64,000 nt of DNA. It comes from Rhodospirillales bacterium (lineage in GTDB: Bacteria > Pseudomonadota > Alphaproteobacteria > ATCC43930 > CGMCC-115725). The stretch is from the NCBI GenBank assembly GCA_947473305.1, contig CANJCB010000009.1:1-64000 (forward strand), read 5' to 3'. Positions 43,381 through 52,039 of this stretch are shown here, one piece after another (position 1 is the stretch's first letter; every line of letters begins with the position of its first letter). The translations under genes were made by a program, and so were the position numbers. The notes beneath the pieces are model-generated. The model was given only the letters and a program-made list of their open reading frames with translations. It did not search any database and was not told the DNA's origin.

Positions 43381-44252
43381 GCCCTGGCACCGAAGAGGCC
43401 GGCGGGTCGGAAGAGCAGAACGAGGATGAAGATGACGAAAATTCCCAGCTGCCCCAGGCTGTCGCCGAGGAAGAGCCCTCCGAGGCTTTCCACCATGCCG
43501 ATGAACAGCCCGCCGCAGAGAGCGCCGGGCACCGAGCCCATGCCTCCCAGCACGACGATGGTGAAGGCGACCAGCACGAAGGCATTGCCGACGCGCGGAT
43601 TGACGTAGAAGGACGGGATCAACAGGCAGGCCGCCACCGCGAGACAGGCGCAGCCGAGCCCGAAGGTGATGCCGAAAATATGTCCGACCGAGACCCCCAT
43701 CAAACCTGCGCCGAGCTTCTCCTTGGCCACTGCGCGAATGGCGCGGCCGGTGTCGGTGCGGGCGAGCAGCAGCCAGAGCAGCAGGGCGACGATCAGCGAG
43801 GCGGCGAAGGCGATCATCTTGGGCTGCGAGATCATCATCGGCCCGACCGGGGCCACCTCGAAGCCGAAATCACCCGGAATATTGCGGGTGTCGCCGTGAA
43901 AGGCGGCGAGCAGCGCATTCTCGATGGCGATCGAGAGCCCCAGCGTGATGAGCAGGATGTTCCCGTCATCCCCGTGGCTCGCCGGACCGATCAGGTAGCG
44001 CTGCAGCAGATAACCCAGGCCGAAGAATACCGCCGCCAGCGGGAGTATCGCGGCATAGGGGCTGATGCCGGTGAAAGTCACCAGCCCCCAGACCGCGAAC
44101 ATCGCGCAGGTCAGCAGCACGCCATGCGCGAAATTGATGATATGCAGCACGCCGTAGACCAGGGTCAGCCCAAGCGCGACAAGCGCATAGACCGACCCGG
44201 TCAGAAGGCCGTTGACGGCGGCCTCGGCGATGATCGCCGGCGGGTAGTTCAC
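43377..44252 (-). CDS. Branched-chain-amino-acid-type ABC transporter permease, LivH-like
   Basis: A 291-residue permease starting AEAAVNGLLTGSVYALVALGLTLVYGVLHIINFAHGVLL, a characteristic LivH N-terminus, with the loop AIRAVAKEKLGAGLMGVSV. I chose GTG at 44252, seven bases after the binding-protein stop; ATG at 44297 would add 15 hydrophilic residues and overlap that gene. Neither start has a strong ribosome-binding site, so translation may be coupled to the binding protein. Confidence 0.87.
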   Translation of the reverse strand: MNYPPAIIAEAAVNGLLTGSVYALVALGLTLVYGVLHIINFAHGVLLTCAMFAVWGLVTFTGISPYAAILPLAAVFFGLGYLLQRYLIGPASHGDDGNILLITLGLSIAIENALLAAFHGDTRNIPGDFGFEVAPVGPMMISQPKMIAFAASLIVALLLWLLLARTDTGRAIRAVAKEKLGAGLMGVSVGHIFGITFGLGCACLAVAACLLIPSFYVNPRVGNAFVLVAFTIVVLGGMGSVPGALCGGLFIGMVESLGGLFLGDSLGQLGIFVIFILVLLFRPAGLFGARA

Positions 44253-44259
44253 CCGGAGG

Positions 44260-45483
44260 TCAGGCCTTGAAGGGGAAGCGCGGCTTGGCGTCGGCAAAGG
44301 CGACGGGGAAGATCACCTTGATGTCGTTGCCCTGCACCTGCAGGTTGACCGGCTGCGCCCCCTGATTCTGGCCGTTGACGAACCGGGTCTCGCCATAGGG
44401 CATGATATGGCCCGCGAAATTCGACGAGGCGAGCGCGGCGATCACCTTCTCGCGGTCCTTGGAACCGGCGCGCTCCAGGGCGTCGGCGACCAGCTTCACA
44501 CAGGAATAGTTGAGCGGAATGTTATAGGCCCAGGCGAGGCCCGCGGCATCGGCCTTCTTGCGCAGCTCCGCGGTCGCGGGCTTGCGCGGATCGGCCCAAT
44601 GGTTGCAGTCCATCACGCCGTTGGCCGCCTCGGGGAATTCCTTGACGAAGCGGAAGTTCGACGCCGCGCCGTTGAGCACCGAATAGATGCCCTTGGGCCG
44701 GATGCGCTGCTGCTGCATGGTGCGGGCGAGCAGGACGAATTCGCCGTAGTAGCTCGAGGGGATCACCAGATCGGGCTTGAGCGCGCGGATGCGCAGCGCA
44801 ACGTTGCTCATGTCGCGCGAGGGCGTCGGATGCGGGATGGTCTCGAGGATCTCAAAGCCGTTCTTGGGCAGCTCTGTCTGCATCAGCTTCGCAAGGCCGG
44901 CGCCGAACAGCCCGTCCTCATGCACCAGAACGACGGTCCTGGCCGGCTTGCCGTTGGAATCGTTGAGCGCGAGCAGATTATCTATCGCGGTCTTGGTGAC
45001 GATGGCGAGACCCGGCGCGAAGCGGAAGGTATTGGTCAGGCCTCGGGTGATGATGGCGTCGGTCACGCCGACATCGACCACATAAGCCAGGTTGTAGCGC
45101 GCGGCGGCCTGGCTTGCGGCGAGGCAGATCGGCGAGGCGAAGCCGCCGACGATGGCGGCGACGCCTTCGGACTGCAGGCGCTCGACCTCTTGCGTTGCCG
45201 CCTCCGGGTTGGAGCGGGCATCGGCGAAGACCATCTCGATCTTGGCCCCGCCGAGCGACTTGATGCCGCCGGCGGCGTTGATCTCTTCGATCGCGGTGGT
45301 GGCGCCGAAGCGGCCAAGTTCGCCGTCCTGGGCCAGCGCGCCGGTAATCGGCTGAAGGATGCCCAGCTTCACCGGCGCGGCCTGGGCGCGCAGGATGGCG
45401 GGCATGCCGAGGGCGGCGGCAGCGGCCGAGGTGCCGAGCAAGGCGCGGCGCGACATCGCGGGAAGCATGATGCGGGACGTCAT
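44260..45483 (-). CDS. Branched-chain-amino-acid-type ABC transporter substrate-binding protein, LivK-like
   Basis: A 407-residue periplasmic binding protein (Peripla_BP_6). An SRRALLGTSAAAAALGMPAILRAQA signal, with a twin-arginine pair, leads into VKLGILQPITGALAQDGELGRFGATTAIEEINAAGG. The start at 45483 has AAGGAG nine bases upstream. It is the first gene of a six-gene operon with LivH, LivM, LivG, LivF and a fumarate-reductase-like flavoprotein. Binding proteins of this class take up amino acids but also aromatic acids, amides and urea, so the ligand is open. Confidence 0.9.
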   Translation of the reverse strand: MTSRIMLPAMSRRALLGTSAAAAALGMPAILRAQAAPVKLGILQPITGALAQDGELGRFGATTAIEEINAAGGIKSLGGAKIEMVFADARSNPEAATQEVERLQSEGVAAIVGGFASPICLAASQAAARYNLAYVVDVGVTDAIITRGLTNTFRFAPGLAIVTKTAIDNLLALNDSNGKPARTVVLVHEDGLFGAGLAKLMQTELPKNGFEILETIPHPTPSRDMSNVALRIRALKPDLVIPSSYYGEFVLLARTMQQQRIRPKGIYSVLNGAASNFRFVKEFPEAANGVMDCNHWADPRKPATAELRKKADAAGLAWAYNIPLNYSCVKLVADALERAGSKDREKVIAALASSNFAGHIMPYGETRFVNGQNQGAQPVNLQVQGNDIKVIFPVAFADAKPRFPFKA

Positions 45484-45587
45484 GTTCTTGTTCTCCTTGA
45501 TTTTCGGGTCACGAACAATTCTAGGCTCCCACGGCGATTCCTGGCCGGAAGGCGCACAGCAACTCAATTTGAAAGTTGAACCGATCT

Positions 45588-45600
45588 GATCGCTAGATCA
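45588..45600. promoter_or_regulatory. Candidate operator dyad upstream of the Liv-type operon
   Basis: TGATC-3 nt-GATCA lies about 105 bp before the LivK-like start, with another GATC adjoining on one side. It is a small inverted repeat in an otherwise unannotated leader; binding by a regulator is only a guess from symmetry and position. Confidence 0.25.
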
Positions 45601-45901
45601 ATGGGAAGGTAACCAGCCGGTTAAGCGCGGCCTACGAATGGCAGCGAATTTTTTATGAATTTTGGGAGTGAGCCGTATTCCGCGTGTCCGCGCCCGTCCA
45701 GCTTCGCTGGGCCGGAGCGACCCAGGCGCCGTCGATATAGAACTGCGGATGTTGCGACATCGCTTTTCTCCGCTTATCCAGCTCAGAGCAGGAAGCGCCA
45801 TTTTAACCGCAAGGCGAGGGTTTGACAGCTTCGCTTGAGGAGCGCGCCGATTCGGACGACAGGGGCAGCCGAAATCGAACTTACGATTGTAAACAATAGA
45901 C

Positions 45902-45930
45902 TTGACGGGTATGGCCGCCCGCTCTCAAAT
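45902..45930 (+). promoter_or_regulatory. Candidate sigma-70-type promoter for the RidA-RidA gene
   Basis: TTGACG (45902-45907), a 17-base spacer and TCAAAT (45925-45930) match -35 and -10 elements at five and four positions. Transcription would begin near 45937, about 85 bases before the ATG at 46021. The rest of the 45484-46020 gap holds the dyad noted above and no gene I can support. Confidence 0.5.
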
Positions 45931-46020
45931 GCGGGGGAACGCGTCCCGTATGGCGCGAGTGAGGGGAAACAAAGTGACAGTGCAAGGCGAGCAGACCGGC
46001 CTCTCGCGGACCGGCTTCTT

Positions 46021-47010
46021 ATGAAACCCGACTATGACGCGAAATTGCGGGAACTCGGGATCGAGCTCTATGTCGTGGGGGAGCCGCGCACCGGCTACAC
46101 GAAGGCGGTGCAGACCGGAAACCTCGTTTACCTGGCGGGACACGGTCCTTTCGACAACCATGTCCAGCGGTACAAGGGCAAGGTCGGAATCGACCTCACG
46201 CCCGAGGAGGGGAAGGCCGCGGCGCGCTTCACCACCATCGGTTGCCTCAGCACGTTGCATAAGCACCTCGGCGGCTCGCTCAACCGGATCAAGCGGATCG
46301 TGCGCGTCACGAGCTACGTCAACGCCGCGCCCGATTGTGACGAGTATTTCTGGGCCACCGACGGCTGCTCGGATCTTCTGAAGGAACTCTTCGGCGAGGC
46401 GGGGCACCACACGCGGATGTCGATCGGTTGCTCGGTCATTCCGCGCCAGGTGCCGGTCGCGATCGACATGATCGTCGAGGTCGAGCCCGATCCTAATGAA
46501 CCAAAGAAAACGGTGACAGAAATGCCGGATTACGACGCAAGGCTCAAGGAACTTGGGGTCGAGCTCTACCCTGTGAAAACGCCCCGGACCGGTTATACGC
46601 CGGCAGTACAGACGGGAAACCTCGTCTACCTCTCGGGCCATGGCCCGTTCCGGGATGACGGTCCCGGCAAGCCCCGCTTTCAGGCCTATACCGGCAAGGT
46701 CGGCGTCGACATGACCCCGCAAGAGGCGCAGGCCTGTTCGCGTTTCTCCTGCATCGGGATTTTGAGCACATTGAGCGATCATCTGGGGGGCTCGCTCAAC
46801 CGGGTCCGGCGGATCGTTCGCGTGACGAGCTATGTCAATGCGGCGCCCGATTGCGATCTCTATTTTTTCTCCAGCGACGGCGCCTCGGATCTCCTGAAGG
46901 AAATCTTCGGCGAGGCCGGCAACCACGCCCGCATGTCGATCGGCACTTCCGTAAATCCGACCCAGGTGCCGGTGGCGCTCGACATGATCGTCGAGGTCGC
47001 GCCCGAATAG
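46021..47010 (+). CDS. Tandem RidA-RidA fusion protein (YjgF/YER057c/UK114 family)
   Basis: A 329-residue protein made of two RidA domains, residues 1-155 and 168-329, joined by a short Pro/Lys-rich linker. The halves are clearly duplicates: both contain (Y/D)DA(K/R)L(R/K)ELG(I/V)ELY, RTGYT.AVQTGNLVYL(A/S)GHGPF, RIVRVTSYVNAAPDCD and FGEAG(H/N)H(T/A)RMSIG. The Arg that binds the carboxylate of 2-iminoacids in RidA is kept in each (Arg132, Arg304). Canonical RidA is about 130 residues and trimeric, so a fused pair is unusual. It should hydrolyse reactive enamine/imine products of PLP or flavin enzymes. Its start has only a weak ribosome-binding site. Confidence 0.87.
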   Translation: MKPDYDAKLRELGIELYVVGEPRTGYTKAVQTGNLVYLAGHGPFDNHVQRYKGKVGIDLTPEEGKAAARFTTIGCLSTLHKHLGGSLNRIKRIVRVTSYVNAAPDCDEYFWATDGCSDLLKELFGEAGHHTRMSIGCSVIPRQVPVAIDMIVEVEPDPNEPKKTVTEMPDYDARLKELGVELYPVKTPRTGYTPAVQTGNLVYLSGHGPFRDDGPGKPRFQAYTGKVGVDMTPQEAQACSRFSCIGILSTLSDHLGGSLNRVRRIVRVTSYVNAAPDCDLYFFSSDGASDLLKEIFGEAGNHARMSIGTSVNPTQVPVALDMIVEVAPE

Positions 47011-47065
47011 GCGCCGCCGAGGGCAACTTCAAAAATCCTATAACGAGAGACCGGCAGGGACGACA

Positions 47066-47947
47066 ATGACCCAATCAACTTGGACCAGGCGTAAATTCCT
47101 CGGCGCGGCGGCGGTCGGCGGCGGCGCTTTCGCGCTGACGAGCGGACCCGCGATCGCTCAATCGGCCGGAGCGGGCCTGCTTGCGAAGCTGCGCAAGGCC
47201 GGCGTCGTGAAGATCTCCATGACCAATGGCGCGCCCTATGGAATCCTGATGCCCGACGGGACCGTGAGCGGCGTGTCGCCGACCATCGTCAGGCTCATTA
47301 TGGAGCGCCTCGGCGTGCCGAAGGTCGAAGGCATCATCACAACCTATGGCCAGATGATCCCGGGCCTGATGGCCGGGCGTTGGGATATGATCGGCGCGCC
47401 GATGAACATCACCGGCGAACGCTGCAAGCAGGTCATGTACGCCGACCCGATCCTCTACGAGGGCTCGGGCTATGCCTATATTCCGGCCAACTTGCCCAAT
47501 CCGCCGAAGTCCCTCCAAGAAATTGGCCAGCGGATCCAGAAGATCGGGGCTCAGGCGGGATCGACCTCGCAGATCATCCTCACGCCGATCATGGCGGCGG
47601 GAAACAAGGGCGAAATCCTGATGTTCCCGGATACCTCGTCGCTCATGGAAGGGCTCAACACCAAGCGGGTGGAGATGATCGTCACCGGCATTGTTTCCCT
47701 TCACGAGTTGAAGAAGGAAGGCAAGGGCGGCCCGTTCGAGATCGTCTATCCGATGCAGGGTGATCCCCTGAAGGGTGCGGCACCGGGCTTCCGTTTCGAG
47801 GACACGGACCTCTACGAAGCCTTCCAGGCGGAATACCGGAAGATGAAGAAGTCGGGCGAGGCCGAGAAGATCATCACCGGCTTCGGCTTCGACATTCTGC
47901 CGGGCTGGGCGGACCTGACCGGCGAGAAGGCCTGCACGCTGGCCTGA
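47066..47947 (+). CDS. Family-3 amino-acid-type solute-binding protein (paralog A), Tat signal
   Basis: A 293-residue periplasmic binding protein. The twin-arginine signal TRRKFLGAAAVGGGAFALTSG is followed by LLAKLRKAGVVKISMTNGAPYG, the start of the SBP_bac_3 fold seen in ectoine and polar amino-acid binders. It resembles the protein at 52040-52909 over its whole length (MERLGV.KVEGI, LIPGL.AGRWD, LPNPPKS). It follows the RidA-RidA gene by 55 bases and may be cotranscribed. No HisQ/HisM-type permease is nearby. Confidence 0.88.
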   Translation: MTQSTWTRRKFLGAAAVGGGAFALTSGPAIAQSAGAGLLAKLRKAGVVKISMTNGAPYGILMPDGTVSGVSPTIVRLIMERLGVPKVEGIITTYGQMIPGLMAGRWDMIGAPMNITGERCKQVMYADPILYEGSGYAYIPANLPNPPKSLQEIGQRIQKIGAQAGSTSQIILTPIMAAGNKGEILMFPDTSSLMEGLNTKRVEMIVTGIVSLHELKKEGKGGPFEIVYPMQGDPLKGAAPGFRFEDTDLYEAFQAEYRKMKKSGEAEKIITGFGFDILPGWADLTGEKACTLA

Positions 47948-47971
47948 CGGCCTGACGGGGGACACGGGTAC

Positions 47972-48778
47972 CTAGCTGTGGCTGGGGCCCGTGAACTTGT
48001 CGAGGCCGAAGAGCCGGCTGCAGAGCGCCACAAGAAGGACGATGGCTCCCGCGACGATCGAGCAGAGCGCCAGGATATCCGGCGAGAAATTGAACTGGAC
48101 ACTGTTCAGGATCAGCACCGGCAGGGTGGTGGCGCTGCCTCCGCCGACAAAAAGCGCCACAGGCACATCGTCGAAAGACATCAGGAAAGCGAAGATCGCG
48201 CCCGAGGCCACGGCTGGCGCCAGCATCGGCAAGGTGACGGTGAAGAAGGCCCGCAGCGGCGTGGCGCCGAGGCTCAAGGCCGCTTCCTCGATCGCGGCGT
48301 CGTATTGAACCTGGCCGGCGATTACCGCCCGGATCACGAAGGGCACCGTGAAGGCAGCATGACCCAGGATCAGGCCGGGCACCGATTCCAGCAACGATAG
48401 CCTGAAGACATCGAAGATCACGTTCATGAATTGAAACGACGCGACGCCGATCACCAGCCCCGGCACCATGAGGGGCGAGAGGCAGATCGCGCTCAAGGCC
48501 CGACTGAAGGGCAGAGCGCCTCGGACCAGAGCGAGGGCGGCCGGCACGCCGACCGCGACCCCCACCACGGTCGCCCCTATCGCGGTCAGGAGACTGACCT
48601 TCAAGGCGGCGAGAAAAGCCGGCGGGATCGATCCGTACCATTTGAGCGTCCAGGCCGATGGCGGAAAGACAAAAAGCCGGCCGCCGCTGAACGACCAGAC
48701 CATCACCGAAAGGATCGGTGCGATCATGAAGAGGAAGACGAGCGCCACCGCCACGCGCAGGCCGAGGCGTCCGATCAT
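47972..48778 (-). CDS. ABC transporter permease, PotC-like
   Basis: A 268-residue permease with about six membrane segments, beginning LRVAVALVFLFMIAPILSVMVW and carrying the EAA loop AAIEEAALSLGATPLRAFFTVTLP. It is the last gene of the second Pot-type operon; its ATG overlaps the stop of the PotB-like gene by four bases. Confidence 0.9.
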   Translation of the reverse strand: MIGRLGLRVAVALVFLFMIAPILSVMVWSFSGGRLFVFPPSAWTLKWYGSIPPAFLAALKVSLLTAIGATVVGVAVGVPAALALVRGALPFSRALSAICLSPLMVPGLVIGVASFQFMNVIFDVFRLSLLESVPGLILGHAAFTVPFVIRAVIAGQVQYDAAIEEAALSLGATPLRAFFTVTLPMLAPAVASGAIFAFLMSFDDVPVALFVGGGSATTLPVLILNSVQFNFSPDILALCSIVAGAIVLLVALCSRLFGLDKFTGPSHS

Positions 48779-49614
48779 GCTTCCGCCTTGCTGAAACGCA
48801 GCGCCAGGATCGAAAGGAAAGCCCCCCAGACCAGCAGGACGATCGCGACCGTCGCCCCCGTCGCATAGTCGAGGAGCGTCCCGATCTGCTGCTGGACATA
48901 GGTGGACATCACGAGCACGCGCCCTCCGCCCATGACGGCCGGCGTCGTATAGGCGCTGACCGCCAAGGTGAAAACGATCAGCGACCCGGCGATAAGCCCG
49001 GGGCGAGTAAGGGGCAATACCACTCGACAGAAGGTCTCGAACGGTCCCGCGCCGAGGTTGATCGAAGCCTCCTCGATCTGGGGATCGATGCGCTGGATGA
49101 CGGTGGCGAGCGTGAGGATCAGGAAGGGGAGGAAGGCATGGACGAGCCCGATCACCACGCCCGCTAGGTTGTTGAAGAGCTTGAGGGGCTGGGATACTAG
49201 CCCCAAAGCTATCAGAAGCGAATTGACCACGCCGCTTTCACTCAGGATTGGGATCCAGCCGAGGTTCCGAATGACGACGCTGACGAGCATGGGCGCGATG
49301 ACGAGGAGAAAGAGCACCGGGCGCCAGCGCGTTTTGGTGCGCGCGAGGAAATAGGCCACCGGCAAGCCCAGCACCAGAGATATGCCGACGACCAGAAGCC
49401 CCAGCAGCGAGGTCCAGCCCAGGAGGCCCCAATTGAAGGGATCCTCCAGGAAGGCGATATAATTTTCGAGCGTCAGTCCCGGCTGCTCGCGCCCCGGACC
49501 GGCGAAGAGGTGAAGGCTCTTCATCCCGAGATTCGCTAAGGGCATCAGGAAGGCCGCGGCCAGGACGGCCAGCGCGGGCAGCAGCAGGAACCCCCAGGCC
49601 CGCTTAAGCGCCAT
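48775..49614 (-). CDS. ABC transporter permease, PotB-like
   Basis: A 279-residue permease beginning ALKRAWGFLLLPALAVLAAAFLMPLANL, with the EAA loop RIDPQIEEASINLGAGPFETFCRVVLP. The ATG at 49614 has GAGG eight bases upstream and overlaps the ATPase stop by 11 bases; an in-frame ATG at 49647 is possible but would add hydrophilic residues. Confidence 0.9.
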   Translation of the reverse strand: MALKRAWGFLLLPALAVLAAAFLMPLANLGMKSLHLFAGPGREQPGLTLENYIAFLEDPFNWGLLGWTSLLGLLVVGISLVLGLPVAYFLARTKTRWRPVLFLLVIAPMLVSVVIRNLGWIPILSESGVVNSLLIALGLVSQPLKLFNNLAGVVIGLVHAFLPFLILTLATVIQRIDPQIEEASINLGAGPFETFCRVVLPLTRPGLIAGSLIVFTLAVSAYTTPAVMGGGRVLVMSTYVQQQIGTLLDYATGATVAIVLLVWGAFLSILALRFSKAEA

Positions 49615-50695
49615 GGGACCGATCCTCGATCTTGAGAAGGACGCCATGCTCGGCTGCCCAGCTCAAGGTCACGACCTCTCCCGGTTTCGGGATCCCGCTC
49701 TGGGCCGGCAGGTTGAGTGTCATGATCCCGCCATCCGCGCGGTCGCAGTCGGCGACCCAATGCTGACCCCCGTAAGTGACATGAATGACCTTGGCCTCGA
49801 TCCGGTTGGGATGCATGGCGCCGAGCCGCACATTCTCCGGCCTTATGCAGAGGAGACAGGGTTCGCCTTTGGCAAAGGACGGCCCATTCTCACCGGCTAT
49901 CGCCGTGAAGACCTGGGTCTGGTCGCGGGCATGCCCTATCCGGAAAGGGCCGTTTTGGTCCAGCACGATGCCGTCGATGAAGTTGGTGGTGCCGACGAAA
50001 TTCGCCACATAGCTCGACGCCGGGCGCTGATAGAGGGCGACCGGCGTGTCCACCTGCAGGATCTTGCCTTCGCGCATGACCGCGACCCGGTCCGATATGC
50101 CGAGCGCCTCGCCTTGGTCGTGGGTGACGAAGAGGGTCGTGATTCCCAAGGTCTGCTGGATCCGCCGGATCTCGGCCTGCAACTCGCCACGCAGCTTCAG
50201 ATCGAGCGCCGATAGCGGCTCGTCGAGCAACAGCACTTCCGGGCGGATTGCTACCGCTCGGGCGAGCGCGACACGCTGCTTCTGGCCGCCGGAAAGCTGA
50301 GCGGGTTTCCGGTCCTTGAACTCTTCCAGCCTGACCAGGCGAAGGACTTCCGCGACGCGGGCGGCGATCTCGGGTTTCGGCGTTCGCCTGACGGTGAGGC
50401 CGTAGGCGACATTCTCCGCCACGCTCAGATGCGGGAAGAGGGCATAGGACTGGAAGACCATGCCGGTATTGCGACGCCAGGCCGGGAGCCGTGTGGCGTC
50501 TCTGCCTCCCAGCATGACCTGTCCGCTATCGGGGATGACGAAACCCGCCACCATCCTGAGACAGGTGGTTTTTCCCGATCCGCTGGCGCCCAGAAGCGTC
50601 AGGAACTCCCCGTCCTTGATCTCCAGGCTCAGGTCCCGGACGACCTCGGTCGCGCCATAGGCTTTCGAGACCCGTCGAAGCTCTACCTCAGCCAT
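49604..50695 (-). CDS. ABC transporter ATP-binding protein, PotA-like
   Basis: A 363-residue ATPase. Walker A is GASGSGKTT, Q-loop MVFQSYALFPHL, signature LSGGQKQRVALARA, Walker B VLLLDEPLSALD, switch VTHDQGEAL, then a TOBE domain from about residue 280. It lies 15 bases after the binding-protein stop and energises the importer with the two permeases downstream. Confidence 0.92.
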   Translation of the reverse strand: MAEVELRRVSKAYGATEVVRDLSLEIKDGEFLTLLGASGSGKTTCLRMVAGFVIPDSGQVMLGGRDATRLPAWRRNTGMVFQSYALFPHLSVAENVAYGLTVRRTPKPEIAARVAEVLRLVRLEEFKDRKPAQLSGGQKQRVALARAVAIRPEVLLLDEPLSALDLKLRGELQAEIRRIQQTLGITTLFVTHDQGEALGISDRVAVMREGKILQVDTPVALYQRPASSYVANFVGTTNFIDGIVLDQNGPFRIGHARDQTQVFTAIAGENGPSFAKGEPCLLCIRPENVRLGAMHPNRIEAKVIHVTYGGQHWVADCDRADGGIMTLNLPAQSGIPKPGEVVTLSWAAEHGVLLKIEDRSHGA

Positions 50696-50710
50696 GGAAC
50701 TGTCGCCGTT

Positions 50711-51778
50711 TTACTTCGAGGCGATCTTCCGGTTCCAATCCTGGAGCAGCTTGGGGTATTGGGGTGAGAACTTGTGCCAATCGATCTTGTTGAGGCGGTC
50801 CAGGTCCTCGGGCGAAGAGGGGAACATACGCGCCAAGTCCGGGTAGTTCTTGAGCAGCGGCGCCAGGGTATGGATCGTCGGCCCATAGGTCAGCTCATAG
50901 GCAAGCGCCAATTGCGGCAGTGGCTCCAGCAGGAAATTGATGTAGCCCATGGCCTCGGCCGGATGCTTTGAACCCGCGACCACGTCGAGCGTTCCGAAGT
51001 CCGCATAGCCGCCTTCCTTCGGCATCACGAAGCGCAAGGGCGTGCCTCGGATCGCCATGTTCCAGGCCCGCCCATTGATCCAGGGAGCGGCCCAGACGTC
51101 GCCGCTCTCGATCTTGCCCTGCAGGTCGGTCGAGGAGATGTAATAGGAATGCGCCTTGATCTCGGCGATCTTGTCGATGCCCTTGGCGAGCGAGGATTCA
51201 TCCCCGCCGGCGAGTTTCGCGGCCGCGACGATGAAGGTGCGGCCCATGACGTTGTCGATGCTCGGAATGCTCACATGGCCGGCGAGCTTGGGGTTCCAGA
51301 GATCGGCCCAGGAGGTCGGCTCGGGAATTCCCGCCGCCTTGAATTTCTCGGTGTTATAGGCGATCGCGATCGAGGCGAAGAGCACGCCTGGACCGAAGCC
51401 ATCCTTGTTGCGCACCTCGGGATAGACGAAGGCGAGATTGGGAATGAGCTTGGGATCGAGCTTCATCACGACGCCGGCGTCCACAGCCTCGACCTCGACA
51501 TCCTCGTCGAGATAGACGAGATCGAAAGGCGCCTCTCGGCCCTTTGCGGCGATCATCTTGGCCAGATGGGTCTTGGGGCTGGCATCGATGAATTCGACCT
51601 TGACCCCGGTCCGCTCGGTATAGAGGTCGGCGACGAATTTCTTATGGGCCTCGGTGAAAACCCCGCCGTAGCTCGCAACCCGGAGCGTGACATCGGATTT
51701 TTGCGCTTCGGCCGTTGCGCCGCCGAGGATGAGGCCGGATGCGATCGCGAGCCCGGTGAGTATTTTCGTGAGTCGCAT
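50711..51778 (-). CDS. ABC transporter solute-binding protein, PotD-like
   Basis: A 355-residue periplasmic binding protein with a Sec signal (LTKILTGLAIASGLILGGATAEA, cut before QKSD) and the mature start VTLRVASYGGVFTEAHKKFVADLYTERTGVKVEF. It is the first gene of a complete Pot-type operon (SBP-ATPase-permease-permease). Binding proteins of this group carry polyamines, putrescine-like amines, iron or other small ligands; the ligand cannot be read. It is divergent from a family-3 binding protein. Confidence 0.9.
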   Translation of the reverse strand: MRLTKILTGLAIASGLILGGATAEAQKSDVTLRVASYGGVFTEAHKKFVADLYTERTGVKVEFIDASPKTHLAKMIAAKGREAPFDLVYLDEDVEVEAVDAGVVMKLDPKLIPNLAFVYPEVRNKDGFGPGVLFASIAIAYNTEKFKAAGIPEPTSWADLWNPKLAGHVSIPSIDNVMGRTFIVAAAKLAGGDESSLAKGIDKIAEIKAHSYYISSTDLQGKIESGDVWAAPWINGRAWNMAIRGTPLRFVMPKEGGYADFGTLDVVAGSKHPAEAMGYINFLLEPLPQLALAYELTYGPTIHTLAPLLKNYPDLARMFPSSPEDLDRLNKIDWHKFSPQYPKLLQDWNRKIASK

Positions 51779-52039
51779 GGTCGCATCCCTCTCAAGCTTG
51801 CACAGCGGCAGAGAATCCCTAGGGCTCTATCCCGGCCGGAGTCAATGAAGGAGGAGAGGCGCGGACCGATTCTCGTTGAATTTGTCGCCAGGAGAACGCG
51901 CGAACTGTTCCCCATGGCCTTACACCCGTCGCATGCTAAGCTTGTGTCCGGGGACCCGAGATGGCAGAAGCGCTAGGCGGCGGGTTGCCAAGCCGTCAAT
52001 AAGCCTGTGGGAAATCCCCGTCATATTGGGAGACGAGCA

